Counted from the stretch's first letter, positions 7,979 to 16,909 are shown. The stretch: 64,000 nt of DNA from an uncultured Bacteroidota bacterium (GCA_902520385.1 CABYOB010000001.1:21234-85233), one strand, 5' to 3'. Notes: generated from the letters alone by a model not told the origin. A program made the numbers and translations.

Positions 7979-9610
7979 TCAATTTTTTAAAATTTTATTA
8001 TAATTTTCTTTACCATCTAATGTTTGAATCGCCGCTTCGACAGTTTTGTCCAATTTCAGCATTGCCTCAATTCTTCCTTTGTTATAATAATATCTAACAA
8101 CTAAATCAGATAATATAAGTTTGCTAATTTCCTCTTTATATTTTTTAATATCCCTTTGTTTTAACTTTTCAATTTCTTCTTTTAATAGTGTAATTAAACC
8201 ACTTTTATGTAGAGCTTCTTTGTATCCTTCAAAATTCAGGATTTCATTTAAATCATCTATTTTTTTTTCAGATGAGGTTTCAAAATCAAATTTTTCTTTA
8301 TTAATAAATTCGATAAAATCTTCATATACATTATCTGATATATTAAAATCAATTGGTTTATCAATTTTAGTGTGTGTTGAATAATAATGGTTCCCAAATT
8401 CAAAAATAAGTTGTTTTTGCATTAAGCTAAAAATAATTTTAGGGATGCTATCTAAATCAATTTTTATATCAGGGTCTATTCCGCCACCATCAAAAACAGA
8501 GCGTCCATTTTTAGTTTTAAATTCAGTTCTTAATGAATCAGGTAGAACTTTATTATCATTTGAGTAATTGATTGCTTGAATACATCTCCCAGATGGTGTA
8601 TAGTATTTTGCAACTGTTAACTTTAGTTGCGAATTATAATTAAGTTTTTTAGTTTGCTGCACTAACCCCTTTCCAAATGTTTTATGACCAACCACAATCC
8701 CTCTATCTAAATCTTGTATTGTGCCTGCCACAATTTCTGATGCTGATGCAGAACCTTCATCAACTAAAACAATAATAGGCAATTCAGTATTATATGCATT
8801 ACTTTTAGTTTTATAAACTTTATTCCAGTCAGAATTTCTACCTTTTGTTTCTACGATCATAGTGTTTTTTTCTATAAAAATGTTACATAATTTTATTGCT
8901 TCATTTAACAATCCTCCTGGATTTCCTCTTAAATCTAAAATTAACCCTTCTAAATTATTTTTTGCTTCTAAATCTAATAACGCAGAACGCACTTCATTTG
9001 AACAGTTTCTAGTAAATTTTGATAATTTTATATAACCATATTTGTCAATCATCCCAGAATAGGGAACGCTGGAAATTTTAATTTTTTCTCTAGTTATTTC
9101 TAAATTTAGCAACTCTTCATGATTCAGTCGTTGCACTTGCACATTAACTTTTTTCCCAGGTTCACCTTTTAAGAGTTTGCTAACATCCCCAACAGTTTTA
9201 TTTTTCATTAAAACATCATCAATTTTAACTATTTTATCTCCAATTTTAAGCCCAGCTTTATCCGCTGGAAAATCTTTATATGGTTCAGCAATAACAACAT
9301 ATTCATTAATTTTTCTTATTAATGAGCCAATGCCACCGTACTGCCCAGTGGTTTGAAATCTAAAGTCTTCAATTTCTGATTCAGGAATATATTGTGTGTA
9401 TGGGTCCAGTTCTTTTAACATTGAATCTATAGCTTTTTCCATTAAATTACCAGGTTCAGTATCATCCACGTAATATGTATTTAGTTCTTTAAATACATTA
9501 TTGAATATTTCTAAATTTTTGCTTATTTCAAAATAAGTTGATTGACCAAAAGATGAAGATGAAATCATCATAAGAGCAAAAAATAAAGACAAAATATTTT
9601 TATAATTCAT
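7979..9610 (-). CDS. C-terminal processing peptidase (S41 family, CtpA-type)
   Basis: A secreted periplasmic serine protease. An N-terminal signal peptide ends near FGQ (residue 23). A PDZ domain spans about residues 88-165 (GGIGSLI, GLKIGDKIVKID) and is followed by the S41 peptidase domain with LRGNPGG. The Ser-Lys dyad is Ser289 in GSASASEI and Lys314 in TFGKGLVQ, by comparison with E. coli Prc S430/K455. The roughly 180-residue C-terminal part is rich in charged residues and has no obvious domain. It follows yidD after 11 bp. The position next to rnpA and yidD is one I recall from other Flavobacteriales. Substrates are unknown. Confidence 0.9.
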   Translation of the reverse strand: MNYKNILSLFFALMMISSSSFGQSTYFEISKNLEIFNNVFKELNTYYVDDTEPGNLMEKAIDSMLKELDPYTQYIPESEIEDFRFQTTGQYGGIGSLIRKINEYVVIAEPYKDFPADKAGLKIGDKIVKIDDVLMKNKTVGDVSKLLKGEPGKKVNVQVQRLNHEELLNLEITREKIKISSVPYSGMIDKYGYIKLSKFTRNCSNEVRSALLDLEAKNNLEGLILDLRGNPGGLLNEAIKLCNIFIEKNTMIVETKGRNSDWNKVYKTKSNAYNTELPIIVLVDEGSASASEIVAGTIQDLDRGIVVGHKTFGKGLVQQTKKLNYNSQLKLTVAKYYTPSGRCIQAINYSNDNKVLPDSLRTEFKTKNGRSVFDGGGIDPDIKIDLDSIPKIIFSLMQKQLIFEFGNHYYSTHTKIDKPIDFNISDNVYEDFIEFINKEKFDFETSSEKKIDDLNEILNFEGYKEALHKSGLITLLKEEIEKLKQRDIKKYKEEISKLILSDLVVRYYYNKGRIEAMLKLDKTVEAAIQTLDGKENYNKILKN

Positions 9611-9621
9611 AGTTATAATTT

Positions 9622-9831
9622 TTATGGAACAGGGTCGTGCCCTGACCCTCCAAAAGGATGGCAGGATACTATTCTTTTAAAAGTAAGAGAAAGACCTTTT
9701 AATATTCCGTGTTTTTTTAAAGATTGAATACAATAATTAGAACATGTTGGATGGTATCTACAATTACTTCCAATAAATGGAGAAATAGATACTTGATAAA
9801 TTTTTACTATTAAGATTAACATGTATTTCAT
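9622..9831 (-). CDS. yidD: Membrane protein insertion efficiency factor YidD
   Basis: A 69-residue protein that assists YidC-dependent membrane insertion. It shows the full family pattern: an amphipathic N-terminal helix with KIYQ and SPF, then CRYHPTCSNYCIQSLKKHG, then RIVSCHPFGGSGHDPVP at the C-terminus. It overlaps rnpA by 4 bp (ATGA), the classic rnpA-yidD coupling. The usual neighbours rpmH and yidC are not here. Confidence 0.95.
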   Translation of the reverse strand: MKYMLILIVKIYQVSISPFIGSNCRYHPTCSNYCIQSLKKHGILKGLSLTFKRIVSCHPFGGSGHDPVP

Positions 9832-10166
9832 ATACCAAAAGCTAAATTTTCAAATAATAATATATCTTTTTCTAATTTAATATATTTTACTGGTTTTAAA
9901 TGATTGTATATAATAATTACTTTTCCATTAAGATTATGCTGTTCTTTTTTTTTAAAATAGAAAGCTTTTATTTTTCTTTTTATATTATTCCTATCAACAG
10001 CTCGTCTAATTTTTTTTTTAGGAACTGAAATTAATAATTCTGGCTTAATATTTTTATTTTTTATATATATAAACTTTAAGTATTTACCTGATGTATGATT
10101 TCCTTTTTTTAGAATTTGCTTTATTTCTGTAGCAGAAGAAATCATGTGTATTTTTTTAGAATTCAT
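9828..10166 (-). CDS. rnpA: Ribonuclease P protein component
   Basis: Protein subunit of RNase P, which matures the 5' ends of tRNAs. At 112 residues it has the family's basic signature RRAVDRNNIKRKIKAFYF and a lysine-rich surface. Sequence conservation outside that motif is weak, as is usual for RnpA, but the 4-bp overlap with yidD makes the assignment secure. It lies 34 bp downstream of hemD. Confidence 0.92.
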   Translation of the reverse strand: MNSKKIHMISSATEIKQILKKGNHTSGKYLKFIYIKNKNIKPELLISVPKKKIRRAVDRNNIKRKIKAFYFKKKEQHNLNGKVIIIYNHLKPVKYIKLEKDILLFENLAFGI

Positions 10167-10200
10167 AAAAATAAAACCAAATATTAAAATAAAAATTAGA

Positions 10201-10944
10201 TTATTTTTTTGATAAAAAATAATCTAAGCAAGAAAGCATGGAAAGGTTTTTTTCATTCGGAGCTTTTAGTGCTACAGTTAAGTTTTTATTTTCAGCGTAT
10301 TTTTGGGTGACTTTGCCAAAACAAGCAATTAAAATTTCATGATCTTTTGTAAACAATTCCGGAAAATTTTGAATAACAGAGTCAACGTCAATCGGGCTAA
10401 ATAATACTACCATATCATATGAAAATCTTTTGATAGCACTTTTTTTAGGAAGAGTTTTAAAAAAAACACCTCTGGTATAATTTATTTCAAGACTGTCAAG
10501 GAATTCAATTGTTTTTATATTTGTATTTTCTGCTGAGGGAAGTAAGAACTTTTCTGTATTATGTTTTTCAATTACTTCTTGTAAATCCTGTATTTTTTTT
10601 CCGCCAACATAAATTTTTCTTTTTCTATATGCCGTGTATTTCTGAAGATAAAAAGAAACTGCTTCAGAAACACAGAAATATTTCATAGTATTAGGGACCG
10701 TAAATCTCATTTCTTCACAAATCCTAAAGAAGTGATCAATTGCTATTCTACTAGTAAAAATTATTGCGGAAAAGTTATTTACATTTATTTTTTGCAACCT
10801 AATGTCACGCACCTTTGATCCTGCAATTTCAATTAGATGATCAAATTTGATTTTAATACTATGTTTATGTGCAAGATCAGCATAAGCGTTGTTTTTACTT
10901 TGAGGTTCAGGCTGTGAGATTAATATTTTTTTAATTTTTTTCAT
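10201..10944 (-). CDS. hemD: Uroporphyrinogen-III synthase
   Basis: Cyclises hydroxymethylbilane to uroporphyrinogen III on the heme and siroheme path. The 247-residue sequence carries the Bacteroidota-type HemD pattern: KKILISQPEPQSKN at the start, IIFTSRIAIDHFFRICEEMRF, MKYFCVSEAVSFYLQKY, RKRKIYVGGK, and VVLFSPIDVDSVIQNFP in the second lobe. HemD is poorly conserved between phyla, so the call rests on resemblance to flavobacterial homologues and on its DUF4271 neighbour, which it overlaps by 4 bp. No other heme gene is in the window. Confidence 0.85.
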   Translation of the reverse strand: MKKIKKILISQPEPQSKNNAYADLAHKHSIKIKFDHLIEIAGSKVRDIRLQKINVNNFSAIIFTSRIAIDHFFRICEEMRFTVPNTMKYFCVSEAVSFYLQKYTAYRKRKIYVGGKKIQDLQEVIEKHNTEKFLLPSAENTNIKTIEFLDSLEINYTRGVFFKTLPKKSAIKRFSYDMVVLFSPIDVDSVIQNFPELFTKDHEILIACFGKVTQKYAENKNLTVALKAPNEKNLSMLSCLDYFLSKK

Positions 10945-11564
10945 TTTAGGATAAAATAAAATGCAATTATAGGGATGAATTCAAGAATACAAATATATGA
11001 AATAATATGAATAAATTTCAAACCTATATAATTGTTTGATTTTATAACAAACCAGAGTTTCATAATTATTAAAAAAATTAAAAATAGAATAGAGATTATA
11101 ACATTTAAATTATGGCTCATAAAGTTAGAGTATGAAATAATGAGTAGAATGGGAAAAAAATAAATAGAAATAAAAGTTTTAATATCAATGTTAATGATTG
11201 AGATCTTCATGTATTTTGCATATTTATTAATTGAAAGCCCAAAAACTAAAATCAGTATATGTTGTATAATGAAAAAACAAAATACGTTTACTAATAATAT
11301 TACAAATTTATTAATTGATAGATCTGTATATAGTAATGCAACAAATGAATTTGTTATAAGAGTTGTTAATATAAAGTTTAGAAACCTTAGAAAGCTGAAA
11401 TTTGTGTTTCTTTGGAAATAAAGAAAAGCATAATTTTCTTTTGTGTTAAAGGGGATTGACAATAAACTTGTTATTTGTTTTCTATTAGAATTAAAGGCTG
11501 TTGATAAAATTAAAATAATAAGCAACAAATAAATTGAATATATATCGTGATTTATAAAAGACAC
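10941..11564 (-). CDS. DUF4271 integral membrane protein
   Basis: A 207-residue protein with six or so hydrophobic helices (for example near residues 10-25, 60-80, 85-115, 130-150, 152-172 and 185-205) and no catalytic motif. In many Bacteroidota a DUF4271 protein sits directly upstream of hemD, and that order plus the membrane topology is my main basis. Function is unknown. It is the first gene of a six-gene minus-strand run, with a TAACTTTG promoter-like box 22 bp upstream of its ATG. Confidence 0.7.
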   Translation of the reverse strand: MSFINHDIYSIYLLLIILILSTAFNSNRKQITSLLSIPFNTKENYAFLYFQRNTNFSFLRFLNFILTTLITNSFVALLYTDLSINKFVILLVNVFCFFIIQHILILVFGLSINKYAKYMKISIINIDIKTFISIYFFPILLIISYSNFMSHNLNVIISILFLIFLIIMKLWFVIKSNNYIGLKFIHIISYICILEFIPIIAFYFILK

Positions 11565-11585
11565 AAAAAAAATTATTTTTCATTT

Positions 11586-11593
11586 CAAAGTTA
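11586..11593 (-). promoter_or_regulatory. Candidate -7 promoter box for DUF4271-hemD-rnpA-yidD-ctpA run
   Basis: Read on the minus strand this is TAACTTTG, an exact match to the Bacteroidota -7 consensus TAnnTTTG. It ends 21 bp before the DUF4271 start codon. No clear TTTG element is found about 20 bp further upstream. Chance matches are fairly likely in such AT-rich DNA. Confidence 0.4.
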
Positions 11594-11643
11594 ATAAAAT
11601 TGAATTTGAAAAATTTAAAACTTATTTTAGTATAAAAAAACTC

Positions 11644-12822
11644 ATGGCATTAGATTTATTTGAAGCACCAGATTATTTTAAACTTGATGATTTATTAACC
11701 AATGAACATAAATTGGTTCGCGATACTACTAGAAATTGGGTTAAGAAAGAAGTTTCTCCAATTATAGAAGAAAGTTGCCAGAAAGCAGAATTTCCTAAGC
11801 ATTTAATTAGTGGATTAGCCGATATAGGTGCTTTTGGACCATATATTCCAGCCAATTATGGAGGGGCTGGATTAGATCAAATTTCTTATGGATTAATTAT
11901 GCAAGAATTAGAAAGAGGAGATAGTGGCATAAGGTCAACAGCATCTGTTCAATCTTCACTTGTTATGTATCCAATATTTAAATATGGATCTGAAGATCAA
12001 AGAAATAAATATTTACCAAAATTAGCTTCAGGTGACATGGTAGGTTGTTTTGGGCTAACTGAGCCAGATCATGGTTCGAATCCTGCGGGTATGGTAACGA
12101 ATTTTGTTGATAAAGGAGATTATTTTTTACTTAATGGTTCTAAATTATGGATCTCTAATTCTCCTTTTGCAGATATTGCTATAGTCTGGGCAAAAAATGA
12201 AAATGGTAGAATTAAGGGCTTGATTGTGGAAAGAGGGATGGAAGGCTTTACTACTCCAGAAACTCATAACAAATGGAGCCTAAGAGCTTCAGCAACGGGT
12301 GAGCTAGTTTTTGATAATGTAAAGGTTCCAAAAGAAAATTTATTACCAGAAAAAGATGGCTTAGGAGCCCCGCTCGGTTGCTTAGACTCTGCTAGATACG
12401 GAATAGCGTGGGGAGCAATTGGTGCTGCTATGGATTGCTATGATACAGCCTTAAGGTATGCTAAGGAACGAATTCAATTTGGAAAGCCCATAGGCTCTTT
12501 TCAATTACAACAAAAAAAATTAGCAGAAATGATTACAGAAATTACAAAAGCTCAATTTATAACTTGGAGATTAGGTGTGCTGAGAAATGAAAATAAAGCT
12601 ACTTCTGCTCAAATATCTATGTGTAAAAGAAATAATGTTGAAATTGCTTTAGATATTGCAAGAAACGCTAGACAAATTTTAGGAGGGATGGGAATTACAG
12701 GAGAATATTCCATCATGCGTCATATGATGAATTTAGAATCAGTCGTGACTTACGAAGGTACTCACGATATCCATTTATTAATAACAGGATTAGATATTAC
12801 AGGCTTAAGTGCTTTTTCTTAA
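11644..12822 (+). CDS. Acyl-CoA dehydrogenase, glutaryl-CoA dehydrogenase-like
   Basis: FAD enzyme of 392 residues that oxidises and, if a true glutaryl-CoA dehydrogenase, decarboxylates glutaryl-CoA to crotonyl-CoA in lysine or tryptophan breakdown. Signatures include CFGLTEPDHGSNP and LNGSKLWISNSP for flavin binding, RIQFGKPIGSFQ, ILGGMGITGEYS, and TYEGTHDIH with probable catalytic Glu371. The TYEGT/HDIH context and the RYGIAWGAIGAAMDCY segment are those of the GCDH branch. It stands alone between two minus-strand units, so context does not confirm the substrate. Its end is 9 bp from the convergent nrdA stop. Confidence 0.85.
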   Translation: MALDLFEAPDYFKLDDLLTNEHKLVRDTTRNWVKKEVSPIIEESCQKAEFPKHLISGLADIGAFGPYIPANYGGAGLDQISYGLIMQELERGDSGIRSTASVQSSLVMYPIFKYGSEDQRNKYLPKLASGDMVGCFGLTEPDHGSNPAGMVTNFVDKGDYFLLNGSKLWISNSPFADIAIVWAKNENGRIKGLIVERGMEGFTTPETHNKWSLRASATGELVFDNVKVPKENLLPEKDGLGAPLGCLDSARYGIAWGAIGAAMDCYDTALRYAKERIQFGKPIGSFQLQQKKLAEMITEITKAQFITWRLGVLRNENKATSAQISMCKRNNVEIALDIARNARQILGGMGITGEYSIMRHMMNLESVVTYEGTHDIHLLITGLDITGLSAFS

Positions 12823-12831
12823 AAATTAAAT

Positions 12832-14610
12832 CTACGCTTCACAGTCTTTACACTCTTTGCTTTGTGCAAATTTTTGTGCTGCATTCATACTGTGTTGATA
12901 ATATAGAGATTTTAGCCCTAGTTTCCATGCAGTGATATAGAGTTTATTTATTTGTTTTGCTGGCATTTCTGGGCTAATCATAACATTTAATGATTGCCCT
13001 TGGTCAATATATGTTTGTCTTCCAGCAGCTTGAAGTATTATATCCATTTGATCAATTTCAGCATAAGTTCTGAAAACGTCTTTTTCTTTATTAGTTAAAA
13101 AATCTAACCCTTGAACTGATCCGTCAGCATCTCTAATTTCATCCCAAACTTCTTTTGTGTTTTTGTTTTTTTCTTTTAATAGTTTAATTAAAAAAGGATT
13201 TTTTATTGTTGTTTTTACTTTAGCTATATCCTTAACATATATGTTAGACCATGTTGGTTCAATTCCCTGAGAGACTTGACCCAAAATAAAAGCAGATGAA
13301 GTTGTTGGAGCAATAGCATTTAAAGTTGCATTTCGGCGACCATATCCTTTTAGGGTCTTAGGCTCACCAAAATGTTCAGATAATTCTTTGGAGGCTTTAT
13401 AAGACTTTTCTTGTATTAATTTAAATACTTCATTATTAATTTTAAATGACTCTGGACTATTAAAAGGTAGCATTTTAGACTGAAGTAAAGAGTGCCAACC
13501 TAAAACACCTAAACCTAGTGCTCTGTTTTCTTTAGCAAAATTATATGCCCTTTCCATAAACAAAAATGTTTGCTGGTCATCTTTGTTTGGGGAGTCTCTA
13601 TAAACTTCTAGTTTTTCAAGAAACTCAGTAATGATAGCATCTAGAAAATAAACCATTGTTTCGACGGCATCTGTATTTTTCCATTTGTCGTAGTGTAAAA
13701 CATTTAATGAAGATAAAACACAAACAAAAGACCAATGATCATTTGTGGGTAGCATAATTTCTGTACAAAGATTACTGGCATTAATAGTGTGGTTTTTATC
13801 TTTAAATACTTTAGGTGCGCCTTGGTTTGCTTTGTCTTTATAAAATATATATGGATAACCAATTTCTCCACGTCTTTGGATAACCTTTGCCCAAATATTT
13901 CTTTTTTCTTGGTCGCCATTAATCATGTCTTCCATCCATTTGTCTGTAACTGTTACACCATGCGTTAACTCTTGTATTGGATTGCCTTCAGTACCTATGT
14001 CTAAGAATTCCGATATGTCTTGGTGTTCTATTGGTAAGTAAGGAGAAAACCTTCCTCTTCTAACAGAGCCTTGACTCACTACATCAACCATACTTTCAAA
14101 AAGTTGCATTATATGAACTGATCCAGATGCTTCTCCGTTATTTTTGACTGCGGCTCCACGATGTCTGATATGACCAAAATATCCTGAAGTTCCCCCTCCT
14201 AATTTTGACATCATTCCAACTTCAGATTGGCTGTATAATATATTTCCCATATCATCAGAAATATTGGACCCAAAACAGCTAATTGGCAAACCTCTTTTCT
14301 TTCCAAAATTGGACCAGACGGGAGAGGCTAAAGAATAAAAACCTTCTGACATGTAGTGGTAGAATTTATCACTATAACCTTTTATGCCAAGAATTTCTTC
14401 CGCTCTATTTGCAATTTCTCTTATTCTTGTTTCGGCTTTAGTATTTGGGTCTATATAACCAGCAGCAAGAAAGTTTCTACTATGTTCAGTTAGCCAATTA
14501 AATCCATTTTTTTTAACATTTTCTGGATTTAAAATATTTTCTTTAGTAGAATTATTTGTTGTTTTTTGATCTATTGTATTGATATCTATTGTTTTTGTTA
14601 ATTTATCCAT
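12832..14610 (-). CDS. nrdA: Ribonucleoside-diphosphate reductase class I, large (alpha) subunit
   Basis: Reduces ribonucleoside diphosphates to deoxyribonucleotides. The 592 residues contain the active-site cysteines in LPISCFGSN and SFVCVLSS (redox pair), the thiyl cysteine and glutamate in NLCTEIML, and a C-terminal CKDC pair that would pass electrons from thioredoxin. It is about 170 residues shorter than E. coli NrdA, chiefly because there is no N-terminal ATP-cone; that regulatory domain is on NrdB here. It follows nrdB after 1 bp. Its end is 9 bp from the convergent acyl-CoA dehydrogenase. Confidence 0.95.
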   Translation of the reverse strand: MDKLTKTIDINTIDQKTTNNSTKENILNPENVKKNGFNWLTEHSRNFLAAGYIDPNTKAETRIREIANRAEEILGIKGYSDKFYHYMSEGFYSLASPVWSNFGKKRGLPISCFGSNISDDMGNILYSQSEVGMMSKLGGGTSGYFGHIRHRGAAVKNNGEASGSVHIMQLFESMVDVVSQGSVRRGRFSPYLPIEHQDISEFLDIGTEGNPIQELTHGVTVTDKWMEDMINGDQEKRNIWAKVIQRRGEIGYPYIFYKDKANQGAPKVFKDKNHTINASNLCTEIMLPTNDHWSFVCVLSSLNVLHYDKWKNTDAVETMVYFLDAIITEFLEKLEVYRDSPNKDDQQTFLFMERAYNFAKENRALGLGVLGWHSLLQSKMLPFNSPESFKINNEVFKLIQEKSYKASKELSEHFGEPKTLKGYGRRNATLNAIAPTTSSAFILGQVSQGIEPTWSNIYVKDIAKVKTTIKNPFLIKLLKEKNKNTKEVWDEIRDADGSVQGLDFLTNKEKDVFRTYAEIDQMDIILQAAGRQTYIDQGQSLNVMISPEMPAKQINKLYITAWKLGLKSLYYQHSMNAAQKFAQSKECKDCEA

Positions 14611-14611
14611 G

Positions 14612-15886
14612 TTAAAAAAGGTCTTCTCCTGTTATACTTTGTGATTTTTTACTATAGTTTATAGATCTTTTTACAAAAAAATCTCCATGTTTTGTTGCAA
14701 TTAGTTCATCATTAAACCACTCTGTCTTATTTAAGATTGCTTCATCAGTTTTAAAAACCTTGTCAACCCCGATACTCTCAAGAGATCTGTTAAATCTATC
14801 TTTTATAAACTCATTAATTTCTTTTTTTGGCAAAAAGTCTAATTCACCTTTTTCAAAAATCCAGTCTATTATGCTGCTTTCTGCCTCAAATGCATTTTTG
14901 CACATTTCTTGAATTCTACTTTCATATAGAACATCGAACCAAGTGGGGTTTTCAGATTTGATAATTTTAATTAAATCAATGCCAAAATCACCATGAATTT
15001 GTTCTTCTTTTGAAGTGGCTTCCACAACATTAGAGACTCCTTTAAGCATATTTCTGTGTTTATTAAATGCCATTATAATTAGAAATTGTGAAAAAAGGGA
15101 AACGTGTTCAATGAAAAGAGAAAATAACAGAACCGCCTCGGCATATTCTTTATTCTCTTCACTTTTAGAGCTACTTAATGCCGCTTCAAGATATCTAACT
15201 CTTTTCATTATTACTGGATTTTTTTTTAGGTTCTTAAATTCTTGATTTAGTCCTAAAATTTCCAATAAGTGAGAGTAAGCATCTGCGTGACGCACTTCAC
15301 TTTCCGCAAAAGTTGCACCTACTGAGCCAATTTCAGGCTTAGGTATTTTATGGTATATATCACCCCAAAAACTTTTAACTGCTACTTCAATTTGCGAAAT
15401 TGCTAGCATGGTATTTTTTATAGCATTTTTCTCAGAATCTGAAAGTCTTGTTTTAAAATCTTGAATATCACTTGTGAAGTTAAACTCAGTGTGAATCCAA
15501 TATGAGTGTCTAATAGCAGGAACGTATTCGTATAATTCGGGGTATTCATATGGTTTTAGAGTAATTCTTTTTTCAAAAATATTTCTTTTTCTTTTTTGAT
15601 TTTGTGTATTTCTGTAAAGAATATATGCCTTTGCTACGTCTAGAAACTCACTTTGCATTAATTTTTTTTCTACTAAATCTTGTATTTCTTCTACGTTAGG
15701 AGTATAGTTAGGAATTTTGATAGCACGAGCTATCAAACTTTTATTGACTTCATTTGCAATTTTTTCAGCATCTTGTAAATCTCCGTTGTTTACAGAGATC
15801 ATAGCCTTTAGTATAGCATCAGTAATTTTTTCTAATTTAAATTGTCTTTTATCATGACTTCGCTTAAAAATGCTTTCTACTTGCAT
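14612..15886 (-). CDS. nrdB: Ribonucleotide reductase small (beta) subunit with N-terminal ATP-cone
   Basis: Radical-generating subunit of class I ribonucleotide reductase, 424 residues. Residues 1-95 form an ATP-cone (KRSHDKRQFKLEKITDAILKA), which normally sits on NrdA. The ferritin-like domain follows, with likely metal ligands Glu167, Glu197, His200, Glu260, Glu295 and His298, and Tyr204 at the place of the E. coli radical tyrosine. Flavobacterial NrdB proteins with this architecture (Leeuwenhoekiella blandensis) are known to be switched by ATP/dATP-driven oligomerisation of NrdB and to use a dimanganese centre. Whether that applies here is an inference. It heads the nrdBA unit, with a TAAATTTG box 39 bp upstream. 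Confidence 0.95.
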   Translation of the reverse strand: MQVESIFKRSHDKRQFKLEKITDAILKAMISVNNGDLQDAEKIANEVNKSLIARAIKIPNYTPNVEEIQDLVEKKLMQSEFLDVAKAYILYRNTQNQKRKRNIFEKRITLKPYEYPELYEYVPAIRHSYWIHTEFNFTSDIQDFKTRLSDSEKNAIKNTMLAISQIEVAVKSFWGDIYHKIPKPEIGSVGATFAESEVRHADAYSHLLEILGLNQEFKNLKKNPVIMKRVRYLEAALSSSKSEENKEYAEAVLLFSLFIEHVSLFSQFLIIMAFNKHRNMLKGVSNVVEATSKEEQIHGDFGIDLIKIIKSENPTWFDVLYESRIQEMCKNAFEAESSIIDWIFEKGELDFLPKKEINEFIKDRFNRSLESIGVDKVFKTDEAILNKTEWFNDELIATKHGDFFVKRSINYSKKSQSITGEDLF

Positions 15887-15925
15887 GTCGTATTATTTTT
15901 TATTCTTTGGTATAAACTATGTAGC

Positions 15926-15933
15926 CAAATTTA
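15926..15933 (-). promoter_or_regulatory. Candidate -7 promoter box for nrdBA
   Basis: Minus-strand TAAATTTG matches TAnnTTTG exactly and lies 39 bp before the nrdB start codon. A -33 TTTG is not evident at standard spacing. It is the best candidate for the nrdBA promoter in the upstream region. Confidence 0.4.
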
Positions 15934-16080
15934 CAATTAAACAATTTTTTTTCTTTTAAAAATAAAATCTCTTTTCAACAATCTTTTTTTCATAAATACA
16001 CAAAAGAGTAATTTATGAAACACAATAATTTTCTTTCAGTATTAGTTTTTAGCTAATAATTTGAGTCAAATATTTCTTAG

Positions 16081-16102
16081 ACTACTTATTCACATAAGTA
16101 GT
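16081..16102. repeat. Perfect 9-bp inverted repeat
   Basis: ACTACTTAT and ATAAGTAGT are exact reverse complements separated by the four bases TCAC. No T-run follows on either strand (TGAAAA follows on the right), so it does not look like an intrinsic terminator. It could be an operator or an RNA hairpin. It lies about 195 bp upstream of nrdB and 190 bp downstream of DUF3109. Confidence 0.6.
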
Positions 16103-16292
16103 TGAAAAGTATTCAATAAAAATTTTATTTCAACGCAGGATAACTACGATTGACAAATATTTAACATTAAATTAAATTGAACAACATACTTATGAAAAAA
16201 AAATCAAATACTTATTAACAATTTGTAGTAATTTTTGATTTATAAGTCATGAAAGTATTATGACGAGATTGTTAAAAAGTAAAGCTTAAATT

Positions 16293-16853
16293 TTAATCCA
16301 AATTTATTTTGGAAATTAATTCTTGATACCAATTTTTCCCGTATTTTCTAATCAAGGCTTCTTTCAAAAAAGTATAAACAGGTATTTTTAATTTTTTTCC
16401 AAGTTCACAGGCCTTTTCACAAATACTCCAGTGCTCATAGTTTAACTTTTCGAAGATATTTTGCTTTTCAATTCTTATAGGGTATAAATGGCAAGAGATA
16501 GGTTTTTTAAAAGATATTTCTCCATCATTAAAACTTTCTTCAAAGGCACATTTAGTTTGTCCATTTCTTTTGATTGAATACGCGCATTCTTTTCCATTAT
16601 TGAGAGGGGTTTCTAGGTCTCCATTTTTTAATTTTACATAGGTTCCCTGTTTTTCTATTTCTTTTATACTTTCCGGATTTAATCTTTTTTTTACCTTATC
16701 AAAAACATTTTCAATTATTAAAACTTCTTCTTTTTCTAGAGGGGCCCCTGAATCTCCTTCAACACAACAAGCTCCTTTACATGCGTTTAAATCACAAACA
16801 AATTTTTTTTCTAGAATTTCTTTGCTAACTAAAGTATTTTTGACAAAAATCAT
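16293..16853 (-). CDS. DUF3109 family cysteine-rich protein
   Basis: A 186-residue protein with the cysteine-rich pattern of the DUF3109/YkgJ-like families: FVCDLNACKGACC near the start, a central CAY and KCAFEE, then SCHLYPIRIE and WSICEKACELGKK. Such clusters suggest binding of zinc or an iron-sulfur centre, but the biochemical role is unknown. I start at ATG 16853, because family members begin just before this cysteine block. An upstream in-frame ATG at 16931 would add 26 unrelated residues and overlap the divergent glycyl-tRNA synthetase gene. Confidence 0.85.
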   Translation of the reverse strand: MIFVKNTLVSKEILEKKFVCDLNACKGACCVEGDSGAPLEKEEVLIIENVFDKVKKRLNPESIKEIEKQGTYVKLKNGDLETPLNNGKECAYSIKRNGQTKCAFEESFNDGEISFKKPISCHLYPIRIEKQNIFEKLNYEHWSICEKACELGKKLKIPVYTFLKEALIRKYGKNWYQELISKINLD

Positions 16854-16894
16854 CTTTATAATTATTTCATTAAAAATACTAAATCTTTTTTCAT

Positions 16895-16902
16895 TACTTT
16901 TG
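16895..16902 (+). promoter_or_regulatory. Candidate -7 promoter box for glyS
   Basis: TACTTTTG matches TAnnTTTG. It ends only 7 bp before the GTG start of the glycyl-tRNA synthetase gene, so transcription would begin almost at the start codon. The layout is nearly copied at 50210-50217. Confidence 0.4.
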
Positions 16903-16909
16903 GAATATT

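Larger units (their letters stand above)
15887..16292. other. 406-bp non-coding region upstream of nrdB
   Basis: The longest gene-free stretch in the window, between the nrdB start and the DUF3109 stop. It is very AT-rich and has no convincing reading frame. It holds the candidate nrdBA promoter box at 15926-15933 and a perfect 9-bp inverted repeat at 16081-16102. Two ACACAA-like half-sites at about 15998 and 16020 faintly recall NrdR boxes, but their spacing and palindromy are wrong. No tRNA, tmRNA or other known RNA is recognised. In a genome this compact, 400 unused bases are notable, so a regulatory RNA or control region is possible. Confidence 0.5.

Noticed and set aside
11605..11630. 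TTTG plus TATTTTAG upstream of the acyl-CoA dehydrogenase as a promoter
   Set aside because: The spacing is only 14 bp, not the usual 19-21, and the second element deviates from TAnnTTTG.
15998..16033. Two ACACAA half-sites upstream of nrdB as possible NrdR boxes
   Set aside because: They are not palindromic like real NrdR boxes and are 22 bp apart rather than about 31; chance is more likely in AT-rich DNA.
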